DNA from: Pseudomonas sp. dw_358
GTDB lineage: Bacteria; Pseudomonadota; Gammaproteobacteria; Pseudomonadales; Pseudomonadaceae
Direction of reading: 5' to 3'
Assembly: GCF_018449655.1 (NCBI RefSeq)
Contig: NZ_JAAVUX010000029.1
Span: 1-44,014 of the forward strand
Length of the DNA: 44,014 nucleotides
Both the position numbers and the translations under genes were made by a program. Each line of letters begins with the position of its first letter. Positions within the stretch are counted from its first letter, which is position 1. Under the pieces are notes generated by a model that saw only the letters and a program-made list of their open reading frames with translations, searched no databases and had not been told where the DNA came from. This document shows positions 1 to 7,284 of the stretch, piece after piece.

Positions 1-25
1 GAGCGGCAGCGGAGCATGCCGTTGA

Positions 26-1210
26 TTACAGCGCCTGCGCCTCACTGGGCCGCTGCCCCAACACCCACGTCAACCCCAACCCCACCAACGCCAGCACCGA
101 CGCCAGCAAAAAGATCCACCCATACCCGAGATGCAACGCCACGGCCCCCATCATCGGCCCCGCAATCGCCAGGGCCAGGTCGAAAAACACCGCATAAGCG
201 CCCAGTCCGGCGCCTCGGCTGGCCGAAGGCACACGGCTGATCGCAAGCACCCCCAGCGCCGGGTACACCAGCGACAGCCCGAACCCCGCCAGCCCCGCAC
301 CGATCAGCGCCGCCGTGGTCGACGGCGCGAGCCACAGCAACACCAGCCCGACGGTCTCCATGGCCATGCAACTGATAGCTACCGCAAAACCGCCAAAGCG
401 GTTGATCGCATTGATGAACACCAACCGCGAGACAATGAAACACAGCCCGAAACTGGTCAGGCACCAGGCCGCGCCGCTCCAGCCGCGGTCCAGGTAGTAC
501 AGGGTGATGAACGTGGTCAAGGTGCCGTAGCCAATGGACGCCAGGGTCAGGCTGACCCCGAACGGCGCCACCCGGCCGAAGGCGGCCCAGAAAGGCAACC
601 GTTCGCCCCGCACCACCGGGGCGGCGACTTTGTCGCGGATCAGCCATAGCGCCAGCAGAGCGAGCAGCGTCAACACGATGCCCAGGGTATCGAAGCCACC
701 GGCCCCCACCATCAGCACTCCCAGCGGTGCGCCCAAGGCAATGGCGCCGTAGGAAGCGATGCCATTCCACGAGATGACCCGCGCGGTCTGCTCGGCACCG
801 ACCATGCCGATGCCCCAACTGATCGTGCTGACCCCGATCAGCCCTTGGGACGCACCCAGCACCAGCCGGGCGATGATCAGCAGGGTCAGGCTGGTGGACG
901 GGAGGCTTTGCAGCAGGGTCGAAATCAAGGTCAGCACGCCACTGACAGCGATGCCTGCCAGGCCCAGCACCACGGCTTTCTTTGCGCCGATGCTGTCGGC
1001 GGCCTTGCCGGCGCCGGGGCGGCTGAGCAGGGTGGCCAGGTACTGGGAGGCGATGGTCACCCCGGCCACCATCGGCCCGAAGCCCAGCTGGTCATGGACG
1101 TAGCCCGGCAGCACGGCGATGGGCAGGCCGATGCAGAAAAAGGCGATGAAGGTGTAGAGAACAATCGAGACGATTTGCGCAGTGACGTTGGGTGCAGGGG
1201 CTTGGGTCAT
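26..1210 (-). CDS. yhhS: YhhS-type MFS exporter
   Basis: This is a 394-residue, twelve-helix major facilitator superfamily permease of the inner membrane. The N-terminal half closely follows what I remember of E. coli YhhS, with the stretch GLPIAVLPGYVHD and the loop 2-3 motif SRPGAGKAADSIGAKK, followed by RVISWNGI in helix 5. YhhS belongs to a family of proton-driven drug or sugar-type exporters; the natural substrate cannot be read from the sequence. The gene is complete, of normal family length, and transcribed away from the UvrA paralog. A GntR-like palindrome (GTTGT-ATG-ACAAC) lies 20 bases before the start codon, so a GntR/FadR-type repressor may control it. Identity as an MFS protein is secure; the yhhS label is by similarity. 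Confidence 0.88.
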   Translation of the reverse strand: MTQAPAPNVTAQIVSIVLYTFIAFFCIGLPIAVLPGYVHDQLGFGPMVAGVTIASQYLATLLSRPGAGKAADSIGAKKAVVLGLAGIAVSGVLTLISTLLQSLPSTSLTLLIIARLVLGASQGLIGVSTISWGIGMVGAEQTARVISWNGIASYGAIALGAPLGVLMVGAGGFDTLGIVLTLLALLALWLIRDKVAAPVVRGERLPFWAAFGRVAPFGVSLTLASIGYGTLTTFITLYYLDRGWSGAAWCLTSFGLCFIVSRLVFINAINRFGGFAVAISCMAMETVGLVLLWLAPSTTAALIGAGLAGFGLSLVYPALGVLAISRVPSASRGAGLGAYAVFFDLALAIAGPMMGAVALHLGYGWIFLLASVLALVGLGLTWVLGQRPSEAQAL

Positions 1211-1229
1211 GGGCCATCCGTCTCTTGTA

Positions 1230-1242
1230 GTTGTATGACAAC
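1230..1242. promoter_or_regulatory. GntR/FadR-type operator candidate
   Basis: The sequence GTTGTATGACAAC is a perfect 5-bp inverted repeat around a 3-bp centre. It fits the TNGT-N3-ACNA pattern known for FadR-subfamily GntR repressors. It lies in the 117-bp divergent region between yhhS and the UvrA paralog, 20 bases from the yhhS start, where a bound repressor would block yhhS transcription. No GntR gene is in the window. Confidence 0.45.
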
Positions 1243-1327
1243 CATCCTAGCGCAATCCGCGCAAACTTTGCCTCTCCCTTCCAGTCAGTTATAAAACCCT
1301 TCCCCTATCGGACTACCAGACCTGCCC

Positions 1328-3847
1328 ATGAAGCCCACCCCCAGCCAAGGCTACGTCCGTGTTCGCGGCGCCCGTGAACACAATCTGAAGAACATCGATG
1401 TGGACATCCCCCGGGATGCGCTGGTGGTGTTCACCGGGGTGTCCGGTTCGGGCAAGTCGTCGCTGGCGTTCGGCACCCTGTACGCCGAGGCCCAGCGCCG
1501 CTACCTGGAGTCGGTGGCGCCCTATGCCCGGCGGTTGATGGACCAGGTGGGCGTGCCCGCAGTGGACAGCATTGAAGGTCTGCCGCCGGCCGTGGCCCTG
1601 CAACAGCAACGTGGCACGCCCAGCACGCGCTCTTCAGTGGGCAGCGTGACCATGCTCGGCAGCCCGGTGCGCATGTTGTATTCGCGGGTCGGTGACTACC
1701 CGCCGGGGCAGCCGTTGCTGTATGCCGAAGACTTTTCTGCCAATACCCCGCAAGGGGCGTGTGTGCAGTGCCATGGTCTGGGCCGGGTGTTCGAGGTCAC
1801 GGAAAAGACCATGGTGCCGGACGATTCGTTGACCATTCGCGAACGCGCCGTGGCCTCCTGGCCGCTGGCCTGGCAGGGTCAGAACCAGCGCGACATCCTC
1901 GTGACGTTGGGCTTCGATGTGGACACACCCTGGCGCGACCTGCCGCAAAAGGATCGCGACTGGATTCTGTTCACTGAAGAAACCCCCACCGTGCCGGTGT
2001 ACGCCGGCCTGACCCCGGCGCAGACCCGCGAAGCGCTCAAGCGCAAGCTGGAGCCCAGCTATCAGGGCACCTTCAGCGGCGCCCGGCGCTATGTGCTGCA
2101 CACTTTCGCCCACTCCCAGAGCGCACTGATGAAAAAGCGCGTCAGCCAGTACATGATCGGTGCCGACTGCCCGCTGTGCGAGGGCAAGCGCCTCAAACGC
2201 GAGGCCTTGAGCGTGACCTTTGCGGGGCTGGACATCGGCGAGCTGTCGCAACGCCCGCTGCGCCAGGTGGCCGAGCTGTTGAAGCCGATTGCCGAAGGCC
2301 GGGGCGATCCGTCCCTGAGTGAAGAAAAGCGTCGCGCCGGTCAGCAGCTGGCGGCCGAGTTGCTGGTGCGCATCACCGTCCTCACCGATCTGGGCCTGGG
2401 TTACCTGGCCCTGGAGCGCAGCACGCCGACGCTGTCGTCCGGCGAGTTGCAGCGCCTGCGCCTGGCCACCCAGCTCAACTCCCAGTTGTTCGGCGTGATC
2501 TATGTGCTTGACGAGCCATCGGCCGGTTTGCATCCGGCCGACGGTGAGGCGCTGTTCGATGCCTTGGCCAGGCTCAAGGCCGCCGGCAACTCGCTCTTTG
2601 TGGTGGAGCACGATCTGGAAACCATGCGCCGCGCCGACTGGCTGGTAGACGTGGGCCCGGCCGCCGGCGCCCACGGCGGTCAGGTCTTGTACAGCGGTCC
2701 GCCAGCGGGTTTGCGCGAGATCGAAGCATCCCAGACCCGCCGCCACCTGTTCGCCGACAGCACGCCGCCCCCGCCCCGGCGTCGCCCCATCAAGGACTGG
2801 CTGAAGCTGGCCAACGTCAGCCGCAATAACCTCGACAACCTCGACGTGGCCTTCCCGCTGCATGCGTTCACGGCGGTGACGGGCATCTCCGGTTCGGGCA
2901 AGTCCAGCCTGGTCAGCCAAGTTTTGCTGGAGCTGGTGGGTGAGCACTTGGGCCAGGCGCGCGCCGCTGACGAAGGGCAGGAGGACATGCTCGCCGCACA
3001 ACGCCCCGCGACCCGCTCGGGGCGCATCACCCACGGCATGGACGTTGTCCAGCGGCTGGTGCAGGTGGATCAGAAACCCATTGGCCGCACCCCGCGCTCG
3101 AACCTGGCCACCTACACCGGACTGTTCGACGCCGTGCGCAAGCTGTTTGCCGCCACCGAAGCGGCGCGAGACCGGGGTTTCGATGCGGGGCAGTTTTCCT
3201 TCAACGTCGCCAAGGGCCGTTGCCCGAGCTGCGAAGGCGAGGGGTTTGTCAGCGTCGAGTTGCTGTTCATGCCCAGCGTCTACGCGCCGTGCCAGACCTG
3301 CCACGGCGCGCGTTACAACCCCCGGACCCTGGAGGTGCTGTGGCAGGACCGCACCATCGCCCAAGTGCTGGACCTGACCGTGGAACAGGCCTGCACCGTG
3401 TTTGCCGAGACACCGGCGGTACTGCGGGCACTGGTGGTGCTGCGGGACATCGGCCTCGGCTACCTGCGCCTTGGCCAGCCGGCCACCGAGCTCTCCGGCG
3501 GCGAGGCGCAACGGATCAAACTGGCCACCGAGCTGCAACGCAGCCAGCGCGGCGCCACCCTGTACGTGCTGGACGAACCCACCACCGGCCTGCACCCCAG
3601 CGATGTCGACCGGTTGCTGGTGCAGCTGGATACCCTGGTGCAGGCCGGTAACACGGTGATCGTGGTCGAGCACGATATGCGCGTGGTGGCCCAGTGTGAC
3701 TGGGTCATCGACATCGGTCCGGGGGCGGGCGACGAGGGCGGCCAGGTGGTCGGTGCCGGGCAGCCCGAGGCGGTCGCGCGCCTGGCCAGCAGCCGCACGG
3801 CACCCTACCTGCGGGCAGTGCTGGAGGGGCCGGGCCAGCCCCTCTGA
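1328..3847 (+). CDS. UvrA2-class excinuclease ABC subunit A paralog
   Basis: This is an ABC-type DNA-damage-recognition ATPase of the UvrA family. Two nucleotide-binding halves are visible: the first Walker A GVSGSGKSS at residues 37-45 with LSSGELQRLRL and the Walker B stretch VLDEPSAGLHP, and a second Walker A GISGSGKSS with LSGGEAQRIKL and VLDEPTTGLHP. Zinc-ligand pairs CVQCHG, CPLCEG, CPSCEG and CQTCHG are all present. At 839 residues it is about 100 shorter than housekeeping UvrA (roughly 940), which fits the class II (UvrA2) proteins that lack the UvrB-interaction region. Such paralogs are linked in the literature to tolerance of DNA-intercalating antibiotics or damage. It is probably not the main uvrA. 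The start codon has only a weak ribosome binding site. Confidence 0.87.
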   Translation: MKPTPSQGYVRVRGAREHNLKNIDVDIPRDALVVFTGVSGSGKSSLAFGTLYAEAQRRYLESVAPYARRLMDQVGVPAVDSIEGLPPAVALQQQRGTPSTRSSVGSVTMLGSPVRMLYSRVGDYPPGQPLLYAEDFSANTPQGACVQCHGLGRVFEVTEKTMVPDDSLTIRERAVASWPLAWQGQNQRDILVTLGFDVDTPWRDLPQKDRDWILFTEETPTVPVYAGLTPAQTREALKRKLEPSYQGTFSGARRYVLHTFAHSQSALMKKRVSQYMIGADCPLCEGKRLKREALSVTFAGLDIGELSQRPLRQVAELLKPIAEGRGDPSLSEEKRRAGQQLAAELLVRITVLTDLGLGYLALERSTPTLSSGELQRLRLATQLNSQLFGVIYVLDEPSAGLHPADGEALFDALARLKAAGNSLFVVEHDLETMRRADWLVDVGPAAGAHGGQVLYSGPPAGLREIEASQTRRHLFADSTPPPPRRRPIKDWLKLANVSRNNLDNLDVAFPLHAFTAVTGISGSGKSSLVSQVLLELVGEHLGQARAADEGQEDMLAAQRPATRSGRITHGMDVVQRLVQVDQKPIGRTPRSNLATYTGLFDAVRKLFAATEAARDRGFDAGQFSFNVAKGRCPSCEGEGFVSVELLFMPSVYAPCQTCHGARYNPRTLEVLWQDRTIAQVLDLTVEQACTVFAETPAVLRALVVLRDIGLGYLRLGQPATELSGGEAQRIKLATELQRSQRGATLYVLDEPTTGLHPSDVDRLLVQLDTLVQAGNTVIVVEHDMRVVAQCDWVIDIGPGAGDEGGQVVGAGQPEAVARLASSRTAPYLRAVLEGPGQPL

Positions 3848-3905
3848 ACTTCTCGGGTGCGCGCTCAGTCAGTCTCTATAGACCCCTTCAGAGACGCTTG
3901 CGCAC

Positions 3906-4706
3906 ATGCACATTTCACTGGACAAGCAAGTAGCGCTGGTCACCGGGGCCAGCTCGGGGCTGGGCGCGGCGGCAGCCAAGGGCCTCGCCGAAGCCGGTGC
4001 CGCCGTCGTCATCAACTACAACCGCCACGGCGAACCGGCGGAAAAACTGGCCGAGGACATCCGCCAGGCCGGTGGCAAAGCCATTGCCGTGGGCGCCGAC
4101 GTGTCCCGGGAAGCCGATGTCGAACGGCTGTTTGCCAAGGTCATCGACACCTTTGGCGCGCTGGATATTCTGCTGGCCAATTCCGGCCTGCAAAAAGATG
4201 CGGCCACGGTCGATATGACCTTGGCCGACTGGAACGCAGTGCTGGAAGTCAACCTTACCGGGCAGTTTCTCTGCGTGCGCGCGGCCCTGCGCCAGTTCAT
4301 CCAGCAAGGGCCTCGCCCCTGGGTATCCCGGGCCACGGGCAAGATCATCCACATGAGCTCGGTGCACCAGTTGATTCCGTGGGCTGGGCACGCCAACTAC
4401 GCCGCCTCCAAGGGCGGGGTCGACCTGCTGATGCGCAGCGTCGCCCAGGAAGTGGGCGAACAGCACATCCGGGTCAACTCCATTGCCCCCGGAGCGATCC
4501 GCACGGCGATCAACGCGGCCAACACCCAAGGCGACGCCGAGCGCAAATTGCTTGAGTTGATTCCCTATGGTCGCATCGGCGAGGCCGAAGACGTCGCCAA
4601 TGCAGTGGTGTGGCTGGCCAGCGATGCGTCCGACTACGTCCACGGCACCACCTTGTTCATTGATGGCGGTATGAGCCTGTACCCGGAGTTCAGAAATAAT
4701 GGCTGA
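3906..4706 (+). CDS. SDR family NAD(P)-dependent oxidoreductase
   Basis: This is a 266-residue classical short-chain dehydrogenase/reductase, cytosolic. It has the cofactor motif TGASSGLG at residues 13-20, the NSG/NNAG-like turn after ILLAN, a catalytic serine near 151-152 (MSSVHQ), and the YxxxK pair at Tyr165 and Lys169 in NYAASKGG. The C-terminal sequence IDGGMSLYPEF is typical of the glucose 1-dehydrogenase-like subgroup. The substrate is unknown; sugar dehydrogenase is a family default, not a demonstrated function. Its last 8 bases overlap the start of the family-15 glycoside hydrolase, so the two are translated from one message and may act on the same sugar. Confidence 0.9.
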   Translation: MHISLDKQVALVTGASSGLGAAAAKGLAEAGAAVVINYNRHGEPAEKLAEDIRQAGGKAIAVGADVSREADVERLFAKVIDTFGALDILLANSGLQKDAATVDMTLADWNAVLEVNLTGQFLCVRAALRQFIQQGPRPWVSRATGKIIHMSSVHQLIPWAGHANYAASKGGVDLLMRSVAQEVGEQHIRVNSIAPGAIRTAINAANTQGDAERKLLELIPYGRIGEAEDVANAVVWLASDASDYVHGTTLFIDGGMSLYPEFRNNG

Positions 4707-6540
4707 GCCGCATACCGATTCGTTCGAGCATGAAGCCCAAAGCCCCATCGAGGCCCACGGGATCATCGGCGACATGCGCAGCGCCGCGCTGATCGCCGAT
4801 ACCGGCAGCGTGGATTTCTTCTGCTGGCCGGACTTCGACAGCCCTTCGCTGTTCAGTGCCTTGCTGGACACCCCCCAGGCCGGGATCTTTCAACTGGCGC
4901 CGCAACTCTCCGATGCGCGCCGCCTGCAGGTCTACCTGCCGGACACCAACATCCTGCTGACCCGCTGGATCAGCGAGAGCGCCGTAGTCGAAGTCACGGA
5001 TCTGATGCCCATCGGTGTCGAGGTCGATGATCTGCCCCGGCTGGTGCGGCGCATCGTGATGGTCAACGGCAGCGCCGACATCGACATGCGCTGCCGGGTG
5101 CGCCACGACTACCACCGCGCCGTCACCCGCGCGGGGCTGGACGGCGATGACGTCTGGTTCGAAGCCGATGATCAGCCGACGCTGCGCCTTGCCTCGAACC
5201 AGCCCCTACAGGTCAAGGACGCCACTGCCCATGCCTGCTTTCGCCTGGAAGAAGGCCAGAGCGCCGAGTTCATCCTCGGTGGCAGCGAAGACCCGCTGGT
5301 ACGCGCTGGCCAGGGTGATCAGTGCCTGCAGGACACCATTGCTTTCTGGCGGCGCTGGGTAGGCCAATCCAATTACCGCGGGCGCTGGCGCGAAGAGGTG
5401 ACCCGCTCCTCTCTGGCGCTCAAGTTGCTGACCTCGCGCAAGCACGGCGGCGTCGTGGCCGCAGCCACTTACGGCCTGCCGGAAACCCGTGGCGGCGAAC
5501 GCAACTGGGACTACCGCTACACCTGGATTCGCGACGGCTCGTTCACGGTCTACGCCTTCATGCGCCTGGGTTACACCACCGAGGCCAATGAATTCGTGCG
5601 CTGGGTGCGCGGCCGGGTAGGTGATTGCTGCGAGGAAAAGGCCCAGTTGGGCATCGTCTACAGCCTGGATGGCCGTGAAGAATTGCCCGAGTTCAACCTC
5701 GATCATTTCCGCGGCTTTGCCGACTCCAAGCCGGTGCGCATCGGCAACGGCGCGTACAAACAGCACCAACTCGACATTTACGGCGAGCTGATGGATGCGG
5801 TCTACCTGGCCAACAAGTACGGTGAGGCGATTTCCCATGAAGGCTGGCAGCACGTCACCACGCTGGTGGACCGGGTGTGTGAGCACTGGCAGGAAAAGGA
5901 CGTGGGCATCTGGGAGATTCGTGGCGAAGGCCGGCATTTCCTGCACTCGCGGCTAATGTGCTGGGTCGCATTGGACCGCGCCCTGCGCCTGGCCAACAAG
6001 CGCTCGCTGCCGGCACCGTTCGCCCGTTGGGACGCGCAGCGGCAGGCGATTCACGACGATATCTGGGAACATTTCTGGGACAAGGAGGCCGGGCATTTCG
6101 TCCAGAGCCTGGGCAGCCAGGAAGTGGACGGCGCCATGTTGCTGATGCCGTTGGTACGCTTTGTTGGCGCCAGCGACCCGCGCTGGCTGGCCACCCTGGC
6201 CACCATCGAGCGCGAGCTGGTGCGCGACGGCATGGTCTATCGCTACCGTAACGATGGGGTCAACAGCGATGGCCTGGAAGGCGAGGAGGGGGCCTTTACC
6301 GCCTGTTCTTTCTGGTACATCGAATGCCTGGCCCGGGCCGGGCGTATCGAGCAGGCGCATCTGGAATTCACCCAGTTGCTGCGCTATGCCAGCCCGTTGG
6401 GGTTATACGCCGAGGAGTTCGACCGCCATGGTCGGCATCTGGGCAACACACCACAGGCGTTGAGCCACCTGGCGTTGATCAGTGCGGCGAGTTTTCTCGA
6501 TCGCAAGCTCAGCGGCAAGGCGACGCAGTGGCAGCCATGA
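4699..6540 (+). CDS. Glycoside hydrolase family 15 protein (glucoamylase/trehalase-like)
   Basis: This 613-residue soluble protein has an N-terminal beta-rich module (about 1-210) like that of bacterial GH15 trehalase/glucoamylase-like enzymes, followed by an alpha/alpha barrel. Typical GH15 stretches are RNWDYRYTWIRDGSF, around residue 270, and EGEEGAFTACSFWYIE near 527-542, which carries candidate catalytic glutamates. There is no signal peptide, so it should act in the cytoplasm on a short alpha-glucoside such as trehalose or a maltooligosaccharide. The start is set by CGGAG nine bases upstream and overlaps the SDR gene. The precise substrate cannot be decided from sequence; trehalose is attractive because related actinobacterial enzymes hydrolyse it. 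Confidence 0.88.
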   Translation: MAEPHTDSFEHEAQSPIEAHGIIGDMRSAALIADTGSVDFFCWPDFDSPSLFSALLDTPQAGIFQLAPQLSDARRLQVYLPDTNILLTRWISESAVVEVTDLMPIGVEVDDLPRLVRRIVMVNGSADIDMRCRVRHDYHRAVTRAGLDGDDVWFEADDQPTLRLASNQPLQVKDATAHACFRLEEGQSAEFILGGSEDPLVRAGQGDQCLQDTIAFWRRWVGQSNYRGRWREEVTRSSLALKLLTSRKHGGVVAAATYGLPETRGGERNWDYRYTWIRDGSFTVYAFMRLGYTTEANEFVRWVRGRVGDCCEEKAQLGIVYSLDGREELPEFNLDHFRGFADSKPVRIGNGAYKQHQLDIYGELMDAVYLANKYGEAISHEGWQHVTTLVDRVCEHWQEKDVGIWEIRGEGRHFLHSRLMCWVALDRALRLANKRSLPAPFARWDAQRQAIHDDIWEHFWDKEAGHFVQSLGSQEVDGAMLLMPLVRFVGASDPRWLATLATIERELVRDGMVYRYRNDGVNSDGLEGEEGAFTACSFWYIECLARAGRIEQAHLEFTQLLRYASPLGLYAEEFDRHGRHLGNTPQALSHLALISAASFLDRKLSGKATQWQP

Positions 6541-6579
6541 ATGGGCTCTGCCTGATTGGCCGCGTCGCCTGCATCTCGG

Positions 6580-6644
6580 GCAAGCCCTGCTCCCAGAAGG
6601 GTGAACCTGACAATCACGGAATGACTGGGTGGGAGCAAGGCGTG
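6580..6644. repeat. REP-like imperfect inverted repeat
   Basis: The left arm at 6580-6595 (GCAAGCCCTGCTCCCA) and the right arm at 6630-6644 (TGGGAGCAAGGCGTG) are imperfect inverted copies of a TGGGAGCA-type head like those of Pseudomonas REP sequences. The pair sits between the convergent GH15 and hypothetical genes, a usual place for such elements. The match is partial, so confidence is modest. Confidence 0.4.
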
Positions 6645-6656
6645 TCCACGATGGAG

Positions 6657-6950
6657 TCACCCCGAAACGCCGTCTGACCAAGCTTGCTTGTGCCGCAATA
6701 ACGCCACCCGGCGTTTATCCAGGCTGGCCTGACGCTTGGCCAGCTCCGCGGACAACAGCGCCAGGCGCTCCTCGCCACAGGCGATTGCCGCCTCCCTGGA
6801 AGCAAACAACTCGCTCAGTTCGTAATTACGGCCCGACTGCGTCCGCTCGCGGGTACTGGTGCCATAACCCGGCGCTACCAGTTCGATTTCCAGGGGCTGG
6901 AAGTTGCGTGTCAGCAGCCAGGCAGTATACGGATAGGTTCTGTCGCTCAT
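6657..6950 (-). CDS. Conserved-looking hypothetical protein, 97 aa
   Basis: I do not recognise this family. The 97-residue protein starts with MSDRTYPYTAWLLTRNFQPLEIELV and then has a polar region followed by a strongly charged helix (about residues 52-90, rich in Ala, Glu, Arg and Leu) that could be a short coiled coil. There is no signal peptide or membrane segment. A CGGAAC element eight bases upstream could serve as ribosome binding site. Codon use looks like the host's. The gene is convergent with GH15, and a ModE-like palindrome lies 25-50 bases upstream of its start, so it could be under that site's control. Confidence 0.62.
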   Translation of the reverse strand: MSDRTYPYTAWLLTRNFQPLEIELVAPGYGTSTRERTQSGRNYELSELFASREAAIACGEERLALLSAELAKRQASLDKRRVALLRHKQAWSDGVSG

Positions 6951-6973
6951 GGGCGTGTTCCGGTCTGTCCAAG

Positions 6974-7001
6974 ATCGCTATATAGTCAACGATATAGCGA
7001 A
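6974..7001. promoter_or_regulatory. ModE-like palindromic operator candidate
   Basis: TCGCTATAT at 6975-6983 and ATATAGCGA at 6992-7000 form a perfect 9-bp inverted repeat with an 8-bp spacer (AGTCAACG). The left half, ATCGCTATATA, matches the ModE (molybdate-sensing regulator) half-site as I recall it, and the spacing is also similar. It lies between the minus-strand 97-aa gene and a plus-strand 49-codon ORF. No modE or modABC gene is in the window, so function is inferred only from the motif. Confidence 0.5.
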
Positions 7002-7022
7002 TGGGGGTGGAGCGGCAACCCG

Positions 7023-7172
7023 GTGCCGATCCCCGGTACGCTGCTGGAGTTCAAGGTGGCGCTGACGGCCACGCCCTTTACCTTGTGGGGGATGACGCTG
7101 GCGATCTTCCTGGCCTTCCTGTCGGGTGGGCAGCATCGGCTGGTTCACGCCGTGGACGGCGTGCTGCTGTGA
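7023..7172 (+). CDS. Orphan short membrane ORF or gene remnant, 49 aa
   Basis: A GTG-started frame of 49 codons encodes VPIPGTLLEFKVALTATP, then a hydrophobic stretch FTLWGMTLAIFLAFLSGG and a tail ending DGVLL. It reads like one transmembrane helix with flanks, as at the C-terminal end of a larger transporter. The frame stays open upstream into the ModE-like palindrome without a start codon. The only ribosome-binding candidate is GGTGGAG about 10 bases before the GTG. I do not recognise the parent family. It could be a decayed gene end or a real small membrane protein. Confidence 0.3.
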   Translation: MPIPGTLLEFKVALTATPFTLWGMTLAIFLAFLSGGQHRLVHAVDGVLL

Positions 7173-7284
7173 GCCGTGGACCTATCACGAAATGTTTAGA
7201 ACCTTGTGAGGACTTCCGGATTGCGCCATCGATAGCCTGTCAGCACCTCACAAATCCGATGTTTCAGAACAAGGCCCACCGATC

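Noticed and set aside
1634..3673. 679-codon minus-strand frame opposite the UvrA paralog
   Set aside because: The plus frame carries all ABC and zinc motifs; the antisense frame has none.
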